From an uncultured Acholeplasmatales bacterium (GTDB lineage: Bacteria > Bacillota_I > Bacilli_A > Acholeplasmatales > Anaeroplasmataceae): a stretch of 63,040 nucleotides of DNA. Position numbers and translations under genes: made by a program. The stretch is from assembly GCA_944324705.1 (NCBI GenBank), contig CALUXI010000009.1, positions 1-63,040 on the forward strand, written 5' to 3'. Below the pieces are notes generated by a model. That model had not been told where the DNA came from. It saw only the letters and a program-made list of their open reading frames with translations, and did no database searches. Below, in pieces: positions 18,038 through 26,396 of this stretch (position 1 is its first letter; the number at the start of each line of letters is the position of its first letter).

Positions 18038-18970
18038 TTACTTATTGATAACTTCTACTTTCTTAACATAATCAAGATGATTTAAAAGAAATATTGTTTC
18101 ATCTAATGGCCCAAGTCTCGAAGATGTATTATTTTCCGCCCGATAAGATAATGAACTATCAAAATTTAATGAAACAATACCTTCTAAATATGACACATCT
18201 TTAAGGCCAAAGTTTTCATGTATATATGTAGTAATAATTTTATTATTTGAATCAGTAATACTTGAAGCATATTTATAACCTATCAAATTATCAAAAAAAT
18301 CATAATTAAAGCCGTTATAATTAATAAAATTTTTATCAATATATAAATTTAAAGTAAAACTAAATGAATCTTTACTAGTATCTATTTTATTAATCTCATT
18401 TGTTATTTCATTTTTATTTAATATTTCCTTATCTTCTAATATAACACTATTATATTCCTTAAATTCTGAATCTGGTACACCATCTGTTAAATAATCAAAA
18501 TAAGAAGAAATTGCAGCTACAGTATAACTAGATACTAATAAATTTTTATATGCATCTTGTAAACTATAAGTGTTTTTTCCATCATAAACTAATATTACAT
18601 CTACTATACCAATACGACTAAATTTAAAATTACCTATCTCATAATACCAGTATTCAGCAAAACCAGAATTTAAATCACCTAAATAAATATAACAACCATC
18701 ATAAATGCCATAATACTTATCTATAGAAAATTGATATGTTCCATATAATTCATAACAATCTTCTAAAGTCCACCCTTTATCTTCCTCATAATTAGCTAAA
18801 TAATAATTTTTAAAAGAATCATAATACAATTCACAATAAGTTTTTACATCCATATTCAAAGAAGCCGCTATTTCTTTATCTTTTTCAGTATACTTATTAT
18901 CTTCTTTATTACATGCTGAAATAGATAACAAAGACATTATAAATAACATTATAACTAAGAATTTTTTCAT
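18038..18970 (-). CDS. Lipoprotein of unknown function
   Basis: This 310-aa protein has a signal peptide and lipobox (LLSISAC, Cys20), so it should be anchored on the outer face of the membrane. The mature part is rich in Tyr, Asp and Asn, with repeated aromatic stretches such as YELYGTYQFSIDKYYGIYDG, and no cysteine pairs or catalytic motif I recognise. It lies just behind a broken subtilase gene with 11 bp between them, so it may have been co-expressed with that protease. I do not recognise the family. Confidence 0.75.
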   Translation of the reverse strand: MKKFLVIMLFIMSLLSISACNKEDNKYTEKDKEIAASLNMDVKTYCELYYDSFKNYYLANYEEDKGWTLEDCYELYGTYQFSIDKYYGIYDGCYIYLGDLNSGFAEYWYYEIGNFKFSRIGIVDVILVYDGKNTYSLQDAYKNLLVSSYTVAAISSYFDYLTDGVPDSEFKEYNSVILEDKEILNKNEITNEINKIDTSKDSFSFTLNLYIDKNFINYNGFNYDFFDNLIGYKYASSITDSNNKIITTYIHENFGLKDVSYLEGIVSLNFDSSLSYRAENNTSSRLGPLDETIFLLNHLDYVKKVEVINK

Positions 18971-18981
18971 TATAACACCAC

Positions 18982-20123
18982 CTAATCATAAACAACCATT
19001 GCGTTATCAAAATACATATCTAATAAGTAACCACACATAATACAATCAACATATCTATTAGATAAAGTGTCTGAATGTAAAACAACATGCTCTCCAACTC
19101 TAGATTCACCACAAAGAGAACAATATACACTATGTTCTTTTCTATTACGTGATAATGAAACGTAATTATGCTCGTGTTGAGGTATAAAATCATCTAGAGA
19201 GTTATAAACATTTAAAATACCACTTGACACACAAGTACTATATAAACTTTCTTTTTTAGTAGCATTACTCATTAAATTTTCTTTAAATTCTAACCAACTA
19301 ATTGATTTATTAGCTTTCACACAAGATCCATATAATAAAGCAATAGCTCCTGTTACAATAGCAGTTGAATAGGATGTCCCAGATACATAATCATATGAAT
19401 TTACATTATTAGCAGTTGTCGTGTATATATTTATCCCCGGGGCCAATAAATCTACAGTTTCTTCATCTGTATAAAAGTCTTTTATAGCTTCATCAGATTC
19501 TAGCACCAACTACTAACAAATTATCATAATCAAATCTTTGTGGCACTGTAACATCCTTACCACTATTTTTATTATAATTACCTGCAGAACACACAATGAT
19601 TCCTGAATAATCTCTAATTGCTTCACCTAATATCGGCGATGTTGCAGCTGATGAAAAATTAGAACTTAAATTTAATAGCTAAAGCAGCATTATAAGACGA
19701 TGAAGTATAATCTGAATTTGTAATTTTTAAAGAAACTAATGAAACATCATCACATACACCAGCTATTCCAACATTATTATTTCTTTTTGCTCCAATAATG
19801 CCTGCTATTTTTGTCCCATGCCCAGAACCATCGATGGCATTATCAATAAATGGGTTATTTAATCATAGCTAAGTGTTTCATCTACTAAGCCTTTTAAATC
19901 TTCATGTTCTTTATTTATACCAGAATCAATAATACCTATTTTTAAACCTTCAGCAGAATCATTTATTATATTTCATTATCTAATCCAATATTGTCAAAAT
20001 ACCATTGATTTAAATTATATGGATCGTTTGTGTTAATCATTGTTTTTGGCGAAATTATTATCGTTCCAACATCCCTCTCCGATAAATATCCACAACTATC
20101 AAACAAACTACAATTTTTTTCAT
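18982..20123 (-). pseudogene. Subtilisin-like serine protease (S8) gene, broken by at least four frameshifts
   Basis: All three catalytic regions of a subtilase can be read on the minus strand, but in different frames: Asp in LKIGIIDSGI (about 19920-19950), His in GSGHGTKIAGI (about 19800-19830), the oxyanion-type segment IIVCSAGNY (about 19580-19600), and Ser in GTSYSTAIVTGA (about 19350-19385). Frame changes occur near 19975, 19865, 19680 and 19500. Two fit loss of one base and two fit gain of one. A signal-peptide-like MKKIVVCLIVV begins at 20123 in yet another frame. The C-terminal part after the Ser domain holds two CxxC pairs (YCSLC, CIMC). The gene would have encoded a secreted or surface protease of about 375 aa. 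Confidence 0.85.
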
Positions 20124-20145
20124 TATAACACGCTCATCGTTAATA

Positions 20146-20646
20146 TTAGTCTCTATAACTATCTACAATCGCATAAACATTATAGCCAAAAACTAATAAA
20201 TAATAAGCAAATAAAATATAACAATAATTAGGGAACACACTATCTAAGGAAAGATATAAAACTGCTAAAGTTATCGTAATTGGAATAAGAATTATTAATA
20301 TAAACATTTTCAATGATTTAAATAAATTAAAAATAAGACCAACTGCTAAAAAACCAGCTAATACCAACCCTAAATAAATAGAAAAATTAACAAGGTCAAA
20401 TTCCCCGTTACTACCAAAAGAGGCAACTACACAAACAGCTAATAAAACAACAAAACCAACAATACTTTTAATAAGTGCTAAATTAGAACTTCTTATAATA
20501 AAAATATCGAATAAATACACTAACAAATTAATAATTACTAATGTTTCAAACACTTTTATATTATTAAAAACATATAAACTTAAAAAACAAAACACTAATA
20601 ACACAATAAACACTACATCTAGTAAATATGATATTTTCTTTAACAT
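20146..20646 (-). CDS. Small multi-helix membrane protein of unknown function
   Basis: This 166-aa protein is nearly all hydrophobic, with about five membrane segments and no cytoplasmic domain. I recognise no family. It ends 22 bp before the start of the broken subtilase, so it was probably co-transcribed with it. The reading frame is intact, unlike its neighbours on both sides. Confidence 0.6.
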   Translation of the reverse strand: MLKKISYLLDVVFIVLLVFCFLSLYVFNNIKVFETLVIINLLVYLFDIFIIRSSNLALIKSIVGFVVLLAVCVVASFGSNGEFDLVNFSIYLGLVLAGFLAVGLIFNLFKSLKMFILIILIPITITLAVLYLSLDSVFPNYCYILFAYYLLVFGYNVYAIVDSYRD

Positions 20647-20750
20647 TATATATCACTTCCCTTTCTTTAATTTTTACTAGCTGAATCTAAAACAACTATC
20701 ATAATTCAAATTTTCCATTATACACAATAAACATTTAACATTCGTTAATT

Positions 20751-21190
20751 TTATCTAATTAACTCTTCTAATATCTTAGAAAACTCATTCTTAAACTTTT
20801 CAAGTGAGTCAAGAGTTATATTTGAAAATCTAACAAAGTTTTCTCCCATAGCTACACTAGAACATAAATCTAATTCTAAAGTAATCATCTAAATCTTGAA
20901 ATTGAATGTCTATACTCGTTTTTGTTTTTATAACCTTATCCAAAAAATCGTCTAACATATTAAGGTCAAACAAGTCATAATCCCAAAATGTAAATTCAAT
21001 GCTTTCAAATAATTGTGGGATATATATTAAATATTTATTATAATTTTTGGGCATAATATCCGAAAATACAAAGAATAAATCTACAGCTTCATAACCATAT
21101 CTATCTAATACTAATCTAGCAAAAGGATTAGAAAAATTTAAATTGCACTCGTTAATTTTTTGTAATTGAATCCTATAATATAATGCCCCC
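20751..21190 (-). pseudogene. Degraded gene remnant, unknown function
   Basis: A frame from about 21190 to 20860 reads through LQKINECNLNFSNPFARLVL, YGYEAVDLFFVFSD and a Phe/Asp-rich stretch (FESIEFTFWDYDLFDLNMLD) without a start codon at its 5' end. Near 20870 it shifts frame into LELDLCSSVAMGENFVRF and ends at 20751. The coding character across two frames points to one former gene missing its 5' end. I do not recognise the family. Confidence 0.5.
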
Positions 21191-21266
21191 TATAAATAAT
21201 AAATCGTTAACCTCAATTGAATTATAGCATATAATATATTTTATTAAAAGAATAAAACTGATTTTG

Positions 21267-22019
21267 TCAATCAGTTTCATTTAAATATGGAATTATATTA
21301 TTTAATACTAAACCTATTTCATAACCTAGTATTAAAGATTTAAAATCATTTAAATTAATTTGACATATCTCTTCTTTTTCTACTTCTTTATTAATTAAAT
21401 CAATTACTAAACTATCTCTATACTTTAAATCTTTATTAACTAAAAAAGATGTTACATCATTAAGTTTAATAATAATTGGGGCTTTATCAATACTAAAACT
21501 ATCTGGATATTTAAATATATGTTTTCTAAAGTATTCTTTTTTTAACATATCCTCTAATATAATTAAATAATAATTATCATATAAACAATAAACACTATTT
21601 TTACTAATATTAAAATCAGAATATATTTCATAATAAGTATAAATTAATCTTTTATTTTTGTATTTATTTAATTTAACTTCTAAATATCTTTTTAAAGCCT
21701 TTTTATAATTCTTACGATAAAGAAAAAACAATATTGGGGTAAAATAAACAATTCCTAAAAGTGAAATTATTAATAAAACTATAAATACTAAATAGTTATT
21801 AATTATTAAGAAAATAAAACTTACTAATAATAGCAATAAAAATATAGCTGATGGAAAAATTAAATATAAATTATAATCATAAGCTAAATAAGCTTTAATA
21901 ATATTTAATTCAAAATCATCTAATAAATTACCTTTAGCTAATTTATTTAAATAATAATAAAATCTAATCAAGATAGTCACCATCAAAAGTAATAATGAAA
22001 TAATAATTGCGGCCAGCAA
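21267..22019 (-). CDS. Membrane protein of unknown function
   Basis: This protein has up to 250 aa: a hydrophobic N-terminus, two strong central membrane segments (about residues 54-75 and 78-100), and a Lys/Tyr-rich cytoplasmic C-terminal half containing a possible beta-rich domain (KAPIIIKLNDVTSFLVN). The longest reading starts with TTG at 22019 and overlaps the CDF transporter gene by 56 bp. An ATG at 21983 would give 238 aa. Neither has a clear ribosome site. It ends with TGA, one of the few genes here that does. It is the last gene of the tatD-htrA-CDF unit. No function is assigned. Confidence 0.6.
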   Translation of the reverse strand: MLAAIIISLLLLMVTILIRFYYYLNKLAKGNLLDDFELNIIKAYLAYDYNLYLIFPSAIFLLLLLVSFIFLIINNYLVFIVLLIISLLGIVYFTPILFFLYRKNYKKALKRYLEVKLNKYKNKRLIYTYYEIYSDFNISKNSVYCLYDNYYLIILEDMLKKEYFRKHIFKYPDSFSIDKAPIIIKLNDVTSFLVNKDLKYRDSLVIDLINKEVEKEEICQINLNDFKSLILGYEIGLVLNNIIPYLNETD

Positions 22020-23130
22020 AATGTTTATTCAACATATCTAAAATTTCCTCATTACTCTTTTTATAATCATGAGGAACAACAACATCAAAAACCACATTAG
22101 TATGAGTAGGACCCTCAACTATTCTAAAATCATGAATTGTTAGCCCTTCTATTTGTAAGAGCTCATTGACTTCTTTTTTTAAAGAAATAACCTTCTGATT
22201 GTCATTTTCAATCGGATCCATATGAATGGTCAAATCAACCCCGTATTTAGCTAAAATGTCTCTTTCAATATTATCTATTTGATCATGGGCTGCCATAATA
22301 TCTTCTTTAGCCGGAACTTCTACATGAATAGTCATAAAACTTTTGTTAGGACCATACATATGACATCTTATATCATGAACCCCTAATACTAAAGGATAAC
22401 TCAAAATATCACTTACAATATTTTGAATAAACTCATGACTTGGGTTAATTCCAATTAAAGGGTCTGATGTTTCTTTAATCATTTTAATACCAGAAATTAA
22501 AACGAATATACTAATAAATATACCAAGAACACCATCTAAAGAAAATGGCATATTAGGAACAAAATATATAACTACACTACCAATAAAAATAGTTGAGGTA
22601 GATAATACATCATTTAACGAATCTTGACTTGAAGCAAGTAAAGAAACTGAATTAATAAGTTTACCCACCTTCCGGTAAAAATATCCTTGCCATAATTTAA
22701 CTATAATTGCCATTGCTAAAATAACTAACGTAATAATTTTAATATCTGTCTTTTCGTTATTTATTATAGAATCAATTGAATCTGTTAAAATTTGAATACC
22801 AAAAACAATAATAATAACACTAATAATCAATCCAGCAATATATTCAAATCTAGCATGACCATAAGGATGTTTTTTATCTGCTGGTTTAGCAGATATCTTA
22901 AACCCAAACAAATTAATACTAGATGAGGCCATATCAGATAAGTTATTAAAACTATCACCAATAATGGCTACTGAATTCGCAATAAAACCAATTATAAGCT
23001 TAGCCAAAAATAGTAAGAAGTTAGAAATAATTCCAACTAAACTAGCTAAAGTGCCATGTTTTGTTCTAACCTTTTCATTTTCTAAATTTTTATAATCTTT
23101 AATGAATAATTTTCGTAATAAATTAACCAT
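21964..23130 (-). CDS. Cation diffusion facilitator (CDF) family metal exporter
   Basis: This 388-aa CDF protein exports divalent metal ions (Zn, Mn, Fe or similar) by proton exchange. The six-helix membrane domain carries the GDSFNNLSDM motif in helix 2, HPYGHARFEYIAGL, and the second metal-site DSLND in helix 5. The cytoplasmic C-terminal domain (about residues 215-310) holds HDIRCHMYG and HVEVP, as in FieF/MntE. An extra C-terminal segment of about 80 residues (from LTIHDF) looks like a second copy of the same type of regulatory fold. The metal cannot be told from sequence. It lies four bases behind htrA. Confidence 0.9.
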   Translation of the reverse strand: MVNLLRKLFIKDYKNLENEKVRTKHGTLASLVGIISNFLLFLAKLIIGFIANSVAIIGDSFNNLSDMASSSINLFGFKISAKPADKKHPYGHARFEYIAGLIISVIIIVFGIQILTDSIDSIINNEKTDIKIITLVILAMAIIVKLWQGYFYRKVGKLINSVSLLASSQDSLNDVLSTSTIFIGSVVIYFVPNMPFSLDGVLGIFISIFVLISGIKMIKETSDPLIGINPSHEFIQNIVSDILSYPLVLGVHDIRCHMYGPNKSFMTIHVEVPAKEDIMAAHDQIDNIERDILAKYGVDLTIHMDPIENDNQKVISLKKEVNELLQIEGLTIHDFRIVEGPTHTNVVFDVVVPHDYKKSNEEILDMLNKHFAGRNYYFIITFDGDYLD

Positions 23131-23134
23131 TTCT

Positions 23135-24319
23135 TTAGCCTAAAGTAGTTTTATATTCTAGATACTTCCAAGAACCATCTATATTACGTAAAACTACAAT
23201 AGACATTTCCTCCCCTTTCAACATTAGGTTTAATTCTCTACTAATATCTGTATTTCTAGTTACATAAGTATCATTTACCTTAAATACAACATCATTAACT
23301 TGTAAACCAACTACATCACTATCTTTACTTGTAGCATTAGCTGCATTACTTCCTTCTTCTACAGCTGTAACAACTACACCTTGATTAAAATCCTTACCTT
23401 TATTTTCTTCATCTTCATTAGGATAAGTGTTTGGCAATTTAGCACTATCTTCAGGATTTAAAGTACTATTAACTGTCATAACTGTAATACCTAATTTAGG
23501 TCTTTCAACATCTTTATATGTTGATTCAATATCAGAAACAACATCTCTAACTGTCCAAATTGGAATAGTATAGCCCATTCCTTCAATCGGAATTATTTCT
23601 CCTTCTTCTTCAATTATAGTACTCTTTTGATAATTAATACCAATTAATTTACCTGTTATAGAAAATAAAGCTCCACCACTATTACCAGGATTAATAGCCG
23701 CTGTATGCATAATATCAGTCAAACTAACTTTCGCAATATTACCAACTGAAACATAATTATAATTATCTAAAGATAAAGGGCAACCAATAGCTATACAATA
23801 ATTACCTTCAACTGGCATATTATCTTCTTCATTATCAATTGAAATAGCTTTTAAATTATATTCTTTTAAATTGACATTAAAAGTTAAAACAGCCAAATCA
23901 TTAGCGGCATCACTACCAACTGAGTCAGCTTCGATATATTTGCCATTACCTAAATAAACATTGTATTTAGCTAGGTTTCCCTCTGTATTAACAACATGTT
24001 CATTAGTTATAACAAAACAAGTTACAACTGTACTATTTTCATCAGCTTCTTTATCGCCATCCATCATTTTATAAATGACACCACTACCAATAGACATTGC
24101 TTCTTGTCCCATTGTTTTATAGGTTACGCTAATACCAACACAAGCACTTTTAACTTCTTCAATAGTTTTAGTGATATCTGTTTCAATCTTTTCATAAGTT
24201 GTATCATCAGTTAAAACCGTTGAAATTGGGGCTTGTGGATCTGTAAATGTTAAATCACAACTCACCAAGCTAAAAATCAATAATAATCCTACTATGGCCG
24301 TTAATATTTTATTTTTCAT
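23135..24319 (-). CDS. HtrA/DegP-type serine protease, predicted lipoprotein
   Basis: This extracytoplasmic quality-control protease has 394 aa. The trypsin-like domain carries His108 (TNEHVV), Asp141 (NDLAVL) and Ser214 (GNSGGALF), all in place. A single PDZ domain follows (about 280-390, with VVGLQVNDVVFKVN and the closing LRNIDGSW). Most Bacilli HtrA proteins are held by a membrane helix. Here the N-terminus ends instead in a lipobox (SLVSC, Cys21), so it should be lipid-anchored. The gene is two bases behind tatD. Confidence 0.92.
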   Translation of the reverse strand: MKNKILTAIVGLLLIFSLVSCDLTFTDPQAPISTVLTDDTTYEKIETDITKTIEEVKSACVGISVTYKTMGQEAMSIGSGVIYKMMDGDKEADENSTVVTCFVITNEHVVNTEGNLAKYNVYLGNGKYIEADSVGSDAANDLAVLTFNVNLKEYNLKAISIDNEEDNMPVEGNYCIAIGCPLSLDNYNYVSVGNIAKVSLTDIMHTAAINPGNSGGALFSITGKLIGINYQKSTIIEEEGEIIPIEGMGYTIPIWTVRDVVSDIESTYKDVERPKLGITVMTVNSTLNPEDSAKLPNTYPNEDEENKGKDFNQGVVVTAVEEGSNAANATSKDSDVVGLQVNDVVFKVNDTYVTRNTDISRELNLMLKGEEMSIVVLRNIDGSWKYLEYKTTLG

Positions 24320-24321
24320 GA

Positions 24322-25086
24322 TTAATCCTCCAATTTAAATAACTTAATAGTATTATTTTCTAATATTTTTTCTAATTCTAAAATATCTATATTTCTAATT
24401 TCGGAAATAGCTTTTAATACTTCTTTAACATAGGCTGGTTCATTTCGTTTACCTCTGTAAGGAGTAGGTGCTAAATATGGTGAATCTGTTTCAATTAACA
24501 ATTTATCTAAAGGTATGCCTTTAGCTACCTCTTTAGGAACTCTAGCATTCTTAAAAGTAACTGGTCCACCTAAACTAATATAAAAACCTAAAGCAATAAA
24601 CTTTAAAGCCATCTCTAAACTACCACTATAACAATGCATAACTCCCCGTGCCTCTTTATACTTAGATAAGATATTATAAGTATCATTAATCGCATCTCTT
24701 GAATGAATTATTAAAGGCAAATTATATTTAATACTTAATTTAACTTGTTCCTCAAAAACCTTTAATTGTAAATCTTTATTAGAAGTATCATAATGATAAT
24801 CTAAACCACATTCTCCTAAAGCATAAACTTTATGATTATTAATAAAATCCTCTAAATATACTAAATCTGAAAGATAATTATCACTAACTTCACTAGGATG
24901 TATTCCACAAGTAGGATATAAATAGCCTTTATATTTTGTAGCTAATTGATAAGCTAAATCATTAGTATCTCTAGAAAAACCTACTAATACAATTTTATTA
25001 ACACCATTATTTTTAGCATTATTTATTACATTTTCTAAATCTAAGCTAAAACTTTCATCAAATATATGGGCATGTGAATCAATCAT
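24322..25086 (-). CDS. tatD: TatD family metal-dependent deoxyribonuclease
   Basis: A 254-aa TIM-barrel hydrolase with the family's metal ligands: IDSHAHIFD at the N-terminus, the Glu in ALGECGLDYH, HSRDA, MHCYSG, and LIETDSPYLAP near the C-terminus. TatD proteins are 3'-5' exonucleases linked to DNA repair and turnover. The start has a GGAGGG site. It heads the tatD-htrA-CDF unit. Confidence 0.94.
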   Translation of the reverse strand: MIDSHAHIFDESFSLDLENVINNAKNNGVNKIVLVGFSRDTNDLAYQLATKYKGYLYPTCGIHPSEVSDNYLSDLVYLEDFINNHKVYALGECGLDYHYDTSNKDLQLKVFEEQVKLSIKYNLPLIIHSRDAINDTYNILSKYKEARGVMHCYSGSLEMALKFIALGFYISLGGPVTFKNARVPKEVAKGIPLDKLLIETDSPYLAPTPYRGKRNEPAYVKEVLKAISEIRNIDILELEKILENNTIKLFKLED

Positions 25087-25199
25087 CTTATCCCTCCATT
25101 TAGTGTATTATAAACTTATAATGAAAAAAAATCATTATTTTTTATAAAATATAATAAATTAACTGGTTATTTATATTTCTTATTACTCTAATATCTAGT

Positions 25200-25944
25200 T
25201 TAATTAGTTAACTTGTTTTCTTTACATATTAAATAATCAAAGACAACATCACTCTTGAAATGACAATAAATACCTAAAGCCATGCTAGTTAAAATTGTAC
25301 TAACTAAGCATAAAATCATATCCTTCATAGTATCTAATAAAGCATAACGATATCCTTCAGGTTTAACATAGAAATTATAAATATCTTCCATTGAACCTTC
25401 CAAATTTAAACTAGAATCCCCACCATTATAAATTCCCTCAATTTCGGGAATAAACCTTTGGGCATTACCAGAAAATAATGTGTCTGAACAAAACTCAAAA
25501 ACTTCCCATAATAAAGCTATTGTACAAGAAGCCAAAAAAGCTACGAATAATGATAAAAGATAATTCTTTCCTTTTGTTAAATCTTTTAAAAACAAATTAT
25601 GAATTACCAAATAAGCAACAAAGGTAAAAACAATTCTACTCGTAAAATGTAAAATTGAATCTCAAAAAGGAATTAAATCATAAAAATTAAAAATTGAACC
25701 TAAATAAATAGCACAAAAAGTAAAAACTAAAATAATTATTCTAATTAAAGAATCTATTTCAATTTTAAATAATTTTTCAGCAAACGGAAAAGCAAAAATA
25801 ACTAATAATCCTCCGATAGACTGACAAATATTAATAAATAATTTATCACTATTATTAAAATAACTATAAACTATACCTCCTACAAAAGTCATAATATAGA
25901 TTATAAAAAAACACCAACAATATTTTATTTTTTCTTAAACTCAT
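25200..25944 (-). pseudogene. YjdF/DUF2238-like membrane protein gene, broken by a TGA and a frameshift
   Basis: One former gene is split into parts. It begins at an ATG at 25944 (MSLRKNKILLV), changes frame in a run of seven T near 25915, and continues as MTFVGGIVYSYF. It then meets an in-frame TGA at 25662 and resumes directly with DSILHFTSR, followed by ALLWEVFEFCSDTLFSGNAQ and DTMKDM. The family normally reads WD at the TGA site (W-D-x-x-L-H-F-x-S), so TGG to TGA is the likely change. About five membrane helices in total. Both lesions have to be corrected to give one full-length protein. Confidence 0.75.
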
Positions 25945-26087
25945 AATATCACCAAAACTATTCTAGCCTAAAGATAAATTAAGTTTGTGAATAACTAGTG
26001 GGATTAAAATTCTTGTATTTCAACATATAACCTAATTTAATATATTATTTTTTTAAACATTGTAATATAATAAGTCTGGTGGTTTAG

Positions 26088-26396
26088 ATGTATAAAGTTA
26101 AAATAACAATAATTAGAAAAAATAAATATGATGATTTAATTCTAAAATATGAAAATAAAATATTAAACCCTTGTCCTTATAAAGAAGGCGACACCTATAT
26201 CTATGATGGTCTAGAAAAACCTAAAGAATTGTGTGAAAATGCTTGGCTAAGCATATACCCCTACGCTTTTGCCTTAAGTCAAGGAGCCACTAAAATTCAT
26301 AATAATTGGTTAAAAAATGAAAGACAGGCCATAGTCAGCTGTAATGACGGACTTAGACCTGTAACCTTTTTACTTGAAACTATTGAAGAAGCTTAA
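26088..26396 (+). CDS. TIGR04076-family protein
   Basis: A 102-aa protein with the family pattern: a basic start, then CPYKEGDTYIYDG, the second Cys in LCENAWLSIYPYAFALSQGA, and a third in VSCNDGLRPVTFLLE. The spaced cysteines suggest a metal or redox site, but the role of the family is unknown. This is one of the few plus-strand genes. Its end overlaps the end of the convergent M16C peptidase gene by 17 bp. Confidence 0.75.
   Translation: MYKVKITIIRKNKYDDLILKYENKILNPCPYKEGDTYIYDGLEKPKELCENAWLSIYPYAFALSQGATKIHNNWLKNERQAIVSCNDGLRPVTFLLETIEEA

Noticed and set aside
23996-24214. Plus-strand 72-aa frame in htrA
   Set aside because: Antisense to a well-conserved htrA gene; His/Thr/Ile-rich composition typical of shadow frames.
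25115-25145. Hairpin ATAATGA-TCATTAT as a terminator upstream of tatD
   Set aside because: The stem is A/T-rich, and on the minus strand, where it would be needed, no T-tract follows it.
25660-25664. TGA read as Trp (genetic code 4)
   Set aside because: TGA serves as the stop of the apparently intact flavin reductase-like gene (42421) and of the 21267 gene, and Trp is otherwise TGG throughout. A second lesion in the same gene fits decay better.
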